Below, piece by piece: positions 23,829-31,345 of a stretch of DNA of 64,000 nt; the first letter of the stretch is position 1, and each line of letters begins with the position of its first letter. The notes under the pieces were generated by a model, which did no database searches, had not been told where the DNA came from, and saw only the letters and a program-made list of their open reading frames with translations. Source of the DNA: Nitzschia sp. DOCU1. Lineage: Eukaryota > Bacillariophyta > Bacillariophyceae > Bacillariales > Bacillariaceae. The translations under genes and the position numbers were made by a program. The DNA lies in assembly GCA_951394045.1 (NCBI GenBank), contig OX595986.1, forward strand, positions 4,183,534 through 4,247,533, in the 5' to 3' direction.

Positions 23829-24572
23829 GGCGTTTCACTCTTGTATCGAACGATGTAGTGAACTGCAGATGCCTAAAGGTAGGAGTGATTGATTATTCTT
23901 CCTTCGTTGAATGTGATGCTTTGAGCACCAAGATGGGGGGTGGTAGATATCCTCTCGGCGGTTTGACGGTTCTCGGCGCGCACATCATCCAAACGTACTA
24001 TCATCACGAGCGTAAATCCCGCGTGAGACCCGCGTTTGCTGCATGGCCAGACGAGCATGGGTTTGTCGGTAGCAATGCTTTGTTGCTTGGAAAGTAGGTA
24101 TGATGGAGGAAGAAACGCGCCCTGGGATGTCGCTGCGGGATTTCTTTGTCGTTGAGGCATATTTCGGAACAGATGTTGCCATAAATAAAGGCCCAACTGA
24201 ATGACCCAATGAAGAACCCCCGTTTCGCACCGCGAGATTGCCGCCACAGAAAGAAAATAGGGGACAGAAGAATGTGATGGACACCCGAAAAACAGAAAAG
24301 TGACTCCATGACTATGTTCCAAACACTGAAACGTTTTATACTTTTCATGGAGGCGATAGACATACAAGTCATTACTTCGACGACACAAACGATCGGAGCA
24401 GGCTTCGCTACCCGAGAAACACTGATTTGAGGGGCACGAGCTCACTCCTATCGGAGCAGTGATTGCAAAGCTTGAACGTACCGCTCGTCCGCACCTGACG
24501 CTCAACGGTCGAGATTCCAATCAAGAGCCACAAGTTTAGGCACGCTTCATATTTTTGTGTGACTTGGTGATA
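23829..24572. other. Divergent intergenic region, no supported gene
   Basis: This is 744 bp between the TFIIE-beta start (minus strand) and a hypothetical gene start (plus strand). Minus-strand ORFs of 99-215 codons cover it in mutually overlapping frames without domain or compositional signs of coding. It is taken as promoter and 5' UTR sequence for both genes. Confidence 0.5.
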
Positions 24573-25544
24573 ATGGGCACACAATTCGAGGATTTTGCTG
24601 GTTCTGGTAAAGACGACTTTTTTGGAAATGGGGAGTTCGGAGGCTTCCATGATAACGATGATAATGGAGAAGACCAAGAAAAGATGATAAAGGACGGAAA
24701 CGCTCAGGTACTGCGACACTTTGAAGCGCGAAAGAAAAGTGGAGATTATGCACGATCCCAAATCAGCCGAACGAAGAAGCAGCCAGACCTAAACATGAAT
24801 CAAGTAGACTGGTCGGGATTTCCGGGTGCTGCTCATAAGGCTTCACCTGCCGAGCGAAATCAAAAACGGGCGACGCGGCGGGCAAGTCTTCAGCATGACG
24901 GGGTCGGGGACCTGGAGGAGCACAAAAATCTTTTACACCGAGCGCAAAGGCGACTGAGCGCCAGTAACCATGGTCCCAGTCTGATGCATTCGGAACACCA
25001 CGTAGAGCCTCCCCCGCCATCTGCCTCGCCACGAATGTCACCCAACGCAAGGAAATACCGAAATCGGCGGCATCTATCCAAGACGGCAGGAATACCTGGG
25101 ACACCAGACTGGGGAGAAGGTCAGCATCGCAAATCCGCAGATGAAGCAGAGCGACCGAAGCGTAGTATGACGGGTTCGAAAGCCCGGGCGGAGAGAAGAA
25201 ATTCGGGCAGCCATGGCCATCGGCGTCCGTCATCTAGCGGTGTAGCGGGTCGTTCCGCGAGCAGGTCGAAAAGCCGCACTCGGCGAGTGCACGCAGCTCC
25301 ACAACGGCGGTCACTATCGCCACCGAATGACTCGGGTTCCAGAGCACATTCGTCGTCGCCAATGGGAAGAATACGTCGACCAGTGGCGGCAGCGGCGTCC
25401 TCCACGACCCTCGACACCGGAAAAAACACCACCAGAAGAAAAACAAAGCAACGAAGTTCTTCTCGGGGCAGAAAGGGAACTCAGAAATCTTCCTTGGATG
25501 CTGGTGAAGAGGTTTTTCAAAAGGCTTCTTCGTTCCGATGGTGA
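24573..25544 (+). CDS. Hypothetical basic, Ser/Arg-rich disordered protein
   Basis: I do not recognise this gene. The product is 323 aa from the ATG at 24573 (MGTQFEDFAG); an in-frame ATG six codons upstream (24555) is possible. Residues 1-35 are acidic and aromatic-glycine rich (DDFFGNGEFGGF). Residues 70-80 contain VDWSGFPG. The remainder is strongly basic with many Ser-Pro, Arg-Ser and Arg-Arg pairs (for example SRSKSRTRR and QRSSSRGRK), typical of phosphorylated disordered proteins. No enzyme domain is visible. Its acidic-aromatic start is similar in style to that of the 867-aa protein encoded at 31346-33949. It converges on the next gene with about 210 bp between the ends. An RNA-binding or cytoskeletal role is possible but unproven. 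Confidence 0.65.
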   Translation: MGTQFEDFAGSGKDDFFGNGEFGGFHDNDDNGEDQEKMIKDGNAQVLRHFEARKKSGDYARSQISRTKKQPDLNMNQVDWSGFPGAAHKASPAERNQKRATRRASLQHDGVGDLEEHKNLLHRAQRRLSASNHGPSLMHSEHHVEPPPPSASPRMSPNARKYRNRRHLSKTAGIPGTPDWGEGQHRKSADEAERPKRSMTGSKARAERRNSGSHGHRRPSSSGVAGRSASRSKSRTRRVHAAPQRRSLSPPNDSGSRAHSSSPMGRIRRPVAAAASSTTLDTGKNTTRRKTKQRSSSRGRKGTQKSSLDAGEEVFQKASSFRW

Positions 25545-25757
25545 AGAGCTCTTTTGGATATTTAACAATGGGGGTAATGTCGGATAACATGATATCTACC
25601 GGTAGAAGATTTTTCATTCATCTTTTGTGGTTCTTTAGTTTAGACGAGCTGGGCAATTGCTTTATAACTAACACGAAGAATTATCCCGAAACGCAACTAC
25701 CAAAGCAGACGACAAGGACTGAACTACTAACCGCAGGGCCTAATTCTTAGATTAACC

Positions 25758-27632
25758 TTATTCATCCTGCACGCCAGGGTCGTCGACCAGTTTCTCGTGC
25801 CGTATTTTCTGGTCTTCCGCTTGTTTCCGCGCACCCTTCTTTAGCTTGGACGCCTGTTTTCCTATCATCCGAAATGAGTTGCGAAAACTTGCTGTCTTGC
25901 CTAGATTTCGGAAAGTTGAAGAAACTTTGCGGAGGAGCGTACCTCGTTTGTTTTCCCCATCACTTTTCCGATTTCTCGAATCACCCGCTCCATCCAACTC
26001 GTTATCGATGTTGCTTGCACCAGACTCCTCTGCACTCGTGCCACCAGATTCATCCGAATTGTTCTTTTTCGGGCCATTCCCAGGGACGGAACGCGTGCTG
26101 GGTGTTTTTTCCTCCGAGTGAGTACTTTCTTCAGCAGTTTCATCTGCAGTGTTGTCTATTTCCAGTTTAACTTCCTTTGCATCGGGCGTCGTTGTAGACT
26201 CTTGCAGTGGTACTGTTCTCTCAAGTAAATCAGATGCCGGCTCTATTGGAATCTCAGTCTCTTCGGTGTGCTCGTCAGGGGCTCCTGCTTCGGCAGTATT
26301 CGCTTCCTTACCGACGCCCTCTTTTTCTGCTAAATTCGAACCCGACGCTTCCACAGAATCATCTCCTTCAGTTTTGTTGGTTGAATTGTCAGAAGACACT
26401 ACTTCATGTCTGGAACCCATAGTGATTCTATCGCTTGTGTCGACCGACAAGGAGTTGTGCCCAGTTTCAGTATCAACTGAAAGATCGGACTCGACATCTG
26501 AATTAAGAGAAACGTCATCTCCTGAACTTCGTGTAATCTCGTCGTCTGATATTTTCGTTATTTCGTCGTCTGAATAATTGGAGGGATCATCCGAGTATCT
26601 ACCAGTGTCGTCATCCAGAAACCCCTGATCTTCTACTGTACTCGTCCGCCTGGGTAGCCTAGGCAAACTATCACCTCCTCGCAGGGAAGACGAGGATCCA
26701 TCTGCCGCACTGTTTCTCAGGGAATCCATCGAAACAGACAGCGATCTTTCCTTTTGTGCGACCTGTTGTATTGCGTTCAGCTCCAAACTTTCAGTTCGTT
26801 CTACGGGCTTTCGTTCGGGGTCACCCGTATCGGAGAAGGTCCTCTCTGGGGGTCGGGCATTACTTGTTGAATCTGGAGAAGCTTCCAATAGGCCATTAAT
26901 AGTTCGCCTATCATCCGGTGTAGGGCTCACCGTCCGTGTCGGTCGCTTCATGGGTAATGTTCTGTTTTCATGCTCTACTTCTTCCGGTGGTGAAGTCCTC
27001 GTTGCGGGGGCAGCGTTTGAATTCATACTGTTCGCCCTTTTTAACACTCCCTTTCCTAACGGTAAGCCAGGAACCCGCTGTGTTGGAGAACTATTAAGAC
27101 TGCTTGCGCTGCTGCTCCTGGAAGGCTTTAGGGGGGCTCCTCGTATCTCTCCATTCACTGTCAATGGGGCCCGCTTTCTCCCGTCGTCCGAGTCTGTTTC
27201 TGCACTGACATTCCCACTGGTAAAAGAAGCCCAGCCTTCCGCGGATTGATCACTCAAGTGATATGTGTTGGTTTGCACAGAATGGTAGGAAGAGCATGTA
27301 CTTAAATCTTCCATCCGAAAAGATGATAAGCTAGGAAGAGAAATGTCGCAATCTCCGCCCCTGGAGTCTCCTCCCCTCGAATTTGAAGCAACTGAAGTAT
27401 ACGAAGTGCTCGTGTAAACACTCATTTCGTCAGCTCTGAAAGATGACAAACTCGGCATATCCGCAAAATCTGTTTCTCTCGCCCTTTGCAGCGCCAATAA
27501 CTCATCGAGCGACCTCCGTGGCCTCCTATTACTCCCTGTGGACGTGGTACTCGCTTGATCTCCTAATGAGCCGCCTATTGAGCCTCCAAGTGAGCCGCCT
27601 ATTGATCCATCTGACGACGTCCGACTCGCCAT
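25758..27632 (-). CDS. Hypothetical Ser-rich acidic protein with two PSLSSFR motifs
   Basis: I do not recognise this gene. The product is 624 aa, single exon, starting MASRTSSDGS. A Gly/Ser repeat (GGSLGGSIGGSLG) is at residues 12-24. Two copies of a short motif occur at residues 59-72 (MPSLSSFRADEMSV) and 99-112 (LPSLSSFRMEDLST), each followed by a Ser/Thr/Tyr-rich stretch. The centre is Ser-, Glu- and Asp-rich and predicted disordered, with repeated SDDEIT-like acidic segments around 355-375. The last 60 residues are basic and could form amphipathic helices (LLRKVSSTFRNLGKTASFRN). The same motif occurs in the upstream minus-strand neighbour (28588-30666), so the two are probably related. 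No catalytic domain or membrane span is seen. Confidence 0.75.
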   Translation of the reverse strand: MASRTSSDGSIGGSLGGSIGGSLGDQASTTSTGSNRRPRRSLDELLALQRARETDFADMPSLSSFRADEMSVYTSTSYTSVASNSRGGDSRGGDCDISLPSLSSFRMEDLSTCSSYHSVQTNTYHLSDQSAEGWASFTSGNVSAETDSDDGRKRAPLTVNGEIRGAPLKPSRSSSASSLNSSPTQRVPGLPLGKGVLKRANSMNSNAAPATRTSPPEEVEHENRTLPMKRPTRTVSPTPDDRRTINGLLEASPDSTSNARPPERTFSDTGDPERKPVERTESLELNAIQQVAQKERSLSVSMDSLRNSAADGSSSSLRGGDSLPRLPRRTSTVEDQGFLDDDTGRYSDDPSNYSDDEITKISDDEITRSSGDDVSLNSDVESDLSVDTETGHNSLSVDTSDRITMGSRHEVVSSDNSTNKTEGDDSVEASGSNLAEKEGVGKEANTAEAGAPDEHTEETEIPIEPASDLLERTVPLQESTTTPDAKEVKLEIDNTADETAEESTHSEEKTPSTRSVPGNGPKKNNSDESGGTSAEESGASNIDNELDGAGDSRNRKSDGENKRGTLLRKVSSTFRNLGKTASFRNSFRMIGKQASKLKKGARKQAEDQKIRHEKLVDDPGVQDE

Positions 27633-28387
27633 GGTGCTTATAGAAATTTAATCTGGCGTGAAGCCGAGGTTGAATCCTTGACTGAGCCTTGCCCTTCCGC
27701 ACACCAGATTTTGGGATTATTCCTTGATACTGCCCTTACTACCTTGTTTGTCGGGGAGTTGGGGTGGTTTCTCATCAGCACGTGTGGGCCACGGACAGTC
27801 ACGGAATTAGGTGACATGCATTCTTTAGGCTGCTTGCGCGTTATTTTTTGGCGGGTCCGTCGCGCGCGTCGGCGGGTGAAGAGAGGAGGCGGAAATGGCT
27901 GTTTTTGTCCAAGAACAGTTCGCAATACTATGGTACTGCGCTGTATCATACCGTCCCTCATTATGGCAAGCTACGCGGGAGAAACCGTGCCAAATATGTA
28001 ATGTAATCGACAGGTCATTCGCGAGGTCATGTCGTTGTCTAAAAAATTTAAGCTTCGCTACATGAATTGACAAAAAGTCAATGTCATTGATAAATTCGAT
28101 TTCGCAACCCCTTAAACGATGTCGTCGTCACCGGAATGGTTGACAATGTCTGAGACACAGTTCTACTCGTGAAAGAAGTCCATCATGTCATTGTGTGATC
28201 ATTCACATAATATCAGACCGGTCATGACATCGCATTGTTCTCCCCGTGGCAATCCTTCGCTGTTGGCCATAGCTAGCTAGAACTGAAAGAGTTGTCTCTA
28301 CTACCGGTAGCTGGTAGCTGTGTGCAGGCTTGTCTGGCAGCTTATCTCAATTGCTTCCTAGTAGCTAAAGCTAAACTAACTTCAATG

Positions 28388-28411
28388 CCCTGCCAGAGTT
28401 GAATGGCAGGG
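28388..28411. repeat. Perfect 8-bp inverted repeat (hairpin)
   Basis: CCCTGCCA at 28388-28395 and TGGCAGGG at 28404-28411 flank an 8-nt loop. It lies about 180 bp downstream of the stop of the minus-strand gene at 28588-30666, so it may sit in that gene's 3' UTR or beyond. Confidence 0.7.
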
Positions 28412-28488
28412 TGATGAAGCCACTTCGAAACGGGACGAGTTCCCCTGATACTCTATAGTCTTGAACTAAACACGGTGGAATGTCATGT

Positions 28489-28509
28489 CCAAGTTGCAAT
28501 GAAACTTGG
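28489..28509. repeat. Perfect 7-bp inverted repeat (hairpin)
   Basis: CCAAGTT at 28489-28495 and AACTTGG at 28503-28509 flank a 7-nt loop. It is about 80 bp from the stop codon of the minus-strand gene beginning at 28588, so it probably lies in its 3' UTR. Confidence 0.6.
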
Positions 28510-28587
28510 GGTATGTCAAGAAGTCTAACGACAATCTTATGCAAAATAGGACCCGTTGTGGAGGGACGGTCCCATCCTAGCGATCAA

Positions 28588-30666
28588 TTAATCGGCATCC
28601 CAGTTCACTCCATCGTCTCCGCCACTCAATAGACATCGACTGTCATTGAATTTCTTGGACTGGGCTCCAGCCTTCACTTCGTCAGGGAAGTACTTCTCTT
28701 CGTCGCCAAGTTGTTTCTGGCCTTTCACTACTTTGTTCGTGATCTTCTTCATTGAGCTCATCAAGAATGTCAGCGATGGCTTGGGGGCTCCCTTCTTTTC
28801 TTCCATTCGCCCCGAAGGAGCTGTCTTTGGTTCAAACTGAACTCCTGAGAGTGCACTGAGGCTTGGAAGCTCGTCAAACGCCGTCTCTTCCGGAATGACG
28901 CTTGTAGGACTTGGGCTCGTCTCTTCCTCCTCGATAGCAAAGCCAACGTGCTTTTTCTTCGTCTTGCCCCCCTTCTTGCTACTCCCATCGCCGTGTTCCG
29001 AAATGGTTGGAAGAGATTGTTGAATTTTGCGAATATATTCATCCACGCTCTTATCCAGAACAAGCCCGTCGTTCGCAAAGCTACTTCGAGAGTGTGTGCT
29101 GCCGCCCTGGGAGCTATCATCCGCTCCCGCTTCACTCCGTTTGGAGGAGTAAACGGATTCAAAACCGAACTCATCGCGACTATTTTCCGAAACCACTGAG
29201 CCAACGTCCTTCGAGTGATATGTGTCTCCCCAGTCTGAGCTTTGCGCGCCCGAACGCACTGAAAAATCGTCGGCTCGAATGGTAGCCAAACTTGGCAAGG
29301 AACAGGTGTCCGAGCCATGCTGGCTATCGCGCCTTGGGGCAAGAACTTTGACTTTTCGAGACGATTTGCTATTAAGCTTGCCCTTTCGTGTTCGCTCTTC
29401 GTCGACGTTGTCCTTTTCGCTCCATTGGAACATGTCAAATATACCTGCATCTCCACTCCTTGGTTGCCGTGCCCTTTCTCTTTCTTCTCTGGCATTGAAT
29501 GAATCCTGGTTCTTAGTCTCTTTTGATCGTTCAGATTCTTTTCTGGACTTTTGGGTTGTTTTTTGTCCCTTGAGGCGACCAGAACTCGATGATGTGGATG
29601 AAGTTCGCGATAATGATTCCAAAGAACGTTTGCTGTTTCGGGATTCTCCACCATCGCTGCGACTGTCATCGTCATCCTTATCAGACCCCTCGTCGTCTTC
29701 ATCCTCCTCGTCACCCCAAACGGTGTCTTCGTCGACCCCCCTGAGAAATCCTCGTTCTCTTCGCATAGCTTTTACCGTCGCCTTGGGCAAAATTTCGGAA
29801 GTTGAAAAACAATAGCTGTCGTCCAAACTCCTCGTCTCCAAAAGTTCATCGATCCCCGCCCACGCATCCTGCTCTTCTGACAGATGTAGATTCAACACGG
29901 ACTCGGAAGCGACTGAATCTCGACCTGATGGCGATGAAGGTGATCGAACGACGCGACTGCTTCGACTTGGCTCGCCTCGCGGGGCATCCACTTCGAATGG
30001 CGTCTTTACCGTAAAGGAGTTTTTATGTGGCAGACTGTTAGCTCGTTTCTCTGGACTAAACGACGAGCGCCTATTGGTGAGTCCACTGATTTCCAGCGCT
30101 TGCCCAATTCCAAAGAGGTCAGGCATGTTGTCCCCAACACCACGCGACGAATTATTGTGAGAACCTGACGACGCGATGCTGGCCCCTCGATGTAACAATG
30201 GAGTTGGTAGCAACGCAACGGGATCCTGACCACTGCCTATTGAAAATAAATGAGCGCGTCCTGCCGGTGTTCTTGGATCTGACGCTGTACTCGATCGACG
30301 CTCCCCTGCTTTCCTCCTAGCCGCCATATCTCGCTTGAGTTCAGAGGTAGAAATGCTTCTTGTTTTTGGTGCTGGAGCGCCAGAAGAATTTCTCGAGTGG
30401 CCACTATTCTCACCATTCACAAGAGATGCCCGTATCGGTTCTATTCGCCGGGTTGTGATGGAGACTTCCGACTTCTTTTTCCGAGCCCGCGAGACGCCGC
30501 CAGCGTTGCCTCCAGAATAAGAACCTCTGGAGCCACCTGACAGAGAGCCAGAACGAAGGCTGCTTTCTTCTGTTGGCACTGAATGGTCTCCCTCGTCTTC
30601 ATCTTTGTGGTGGGAACTGAACGTTAATGGAACCGTCCGACGTTGACGTAACGCCGCATTCGACAT
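28588..30666 (-). CDS. Hypothetical Ser-rich protein with PSLATIRADD motif
   Basis: I do not recognise this gene. The product is 692 aa, single exon, starting MSNAALRQRR. Most of it is low complexity: Ser/Arg/Gly-rich at 35-110, an acidic run of Asp and Glu at 318-340, and a Ser-rich run at 349-362. The motif SLPSLATIRADDFSV at residues 456-470 is the same as the pair in the downstream neighbour at 25758-27632. A related segment (DELPSLSALSG) lies near residue 600. The motif is followed by SSDWGDTYHSKDVGSVVSEN, and the C-terminal part contains a predicted helix (VDEYIRKIQQSLPTI) and a basic amphipathic segment (LMSSMKKITNKVVKGQK). No catalytic residues or membrane span are seen. Shared motif and matching orientation suggest an old tandem duplication. 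Confidence 0.75.
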   Translation of the reverse strand: MSNAALRQRRTVPLTFSSHHKDEDEGDHSVPTEESSLRSGSLSGGSRGSYSGGNAGGVSRARKKKSEVSITTRRIEPIRASLVNGENSGHSRNSSGAPAPKTRSISTSELKRDMAARRKAGERRSSTASDPRTPAGRAHLFSIGSGQDPVALLPTPLLHRGASIASSGSHNNSSRGVGDNMPDLFGIGQALEISGLTNRRSSFSPEKRANSLPHKNSFTVKTPFEVDAPRGEPSRSSRVVRSPSSPSGRDSVASESVLNLHLSEEQDAWAGIDELLETRSLDDSYCFSTSEILPKATVKAMRRERGFLRGVDEDTVWGDEEDEDDEGSDKDDDDSRSDGGESRNSKRSLESLSRTSSTSSSSGRLKGQKTTQKSRKESERSKETKNQDSFNAREERERARQPRSGDAGIFDMFQWSEKDNVDEERTRKGKLNSKSSRKVKVLAPRRDSQHGSDTCSLPSLATIRADDFSVRSGAQSSDWGDTYHSKDVGSVVSENSRDEFGFESVYSSKRSEAGADDSSQGGSTHSRSSFANDGLVLDKSVDEYIRKIQQSLPTISEHGDGSSKKGGKTKKKHVGFAIEEEETSPSPTSVIPEETAFDELPSLSALSGVQFEPKTAPSGRMEEKKGAPKPSLTFLMSSMKKITNKVVKGQKQLGDEEKYFPDEVKAGAQSKKFNDSRCLLSGGDDGVNWDAD

Positions 30667-31345
30667 GAGTCAGTATTATCGACTTTCAGGAAGGGTCCCA
30701 AAACCGGAATAATCGAACTAATTCCAATCAGCCTAGAACAATCCTTTTGCCCTTTCTTCGGGATCTCAAGAATCGCAAATAAGTGGATCTGGCAGTATTT
30801 CAGGGAGTCCTCTTCCAGCAAGTCTTCTCAACATTCAAAGGGAGGGTAGTTTGTTGTTGATTATGAGAGGGTTTGCCAGTGTGGTGGTCGCCGAACAACG
30901 TCGATCGACGACTTCTGGTCGATCATCTCCCGCCACAACGCGGCGCTTTTGGTTGCATTGAGTGCACTTTGTCTACCGGTACTTATCGCCAGAATTGCTC
31001 TATGGAGTCCACAATGGCTAAATCCCTCGAAATGACCCAAGAGGCATATTCAAGTGTTCATATGCGAATGGGGCATATGCCACTTCGACTGCCGGCGGAA
31101 AAGCCTGGTCCTCTTCTTGTAATCGTAAATTGTGGTCGACGTAGTCAAACCCAAATGACAACAACAACTTCACTCCAAATGAGTCTTTCACAAACATGCT
31201 GCTCGAAATACCTGATATTATTCTCCTATTCATGTTCAGCTTCGGGGCATTATGGCTCCTTCTCCTCGCTTGTAATAGTTAGCTACCTGGATCGATTCTT
31301 ATTCGGGTTAGGTAGTTAGTGATGTTACTAAAATTTTATTTTTCT
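30667..31345. other. Intergenic region, no supported gene
   Basis: This lies between two tandem minus-strand genes. It contains TACCGGTA at 30974-30981. A 148-codon plus-strand ORF at 30873-31319 is present, but its composition (scattered Cys, Met and Ser, no domain) does not look coding. Confidence 0.5.

Larger units (their letters stand above)
27633..28587. other. Intergenic region with two hairpins, no supported gene
   Basis: About 955 bp separate two tandem minus-strand genes. It contains the palindrome CTACCGGTAG (28301-28310) and the inverted repeats listed separately at 28388-28411 and 28489-28509. Overlapping ORFs of about 107 codons at 27638-28001 on both strands show no domain. Confidence 0.55.

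Noticed and set aside
23873..24520. 215-codon minus-strand ORF between divergent genes
   Set aside because: Overlaps two other minus-strand ORFs in other frames, no domain, composition rich in Cys, Ser and Arg without pattern.
30873..31319. 148-codon plus-strand ORF
   Set aside because: No domain, irregular composition, lies between tandem minus-strand genes where promoter and 3' UTR are expected.
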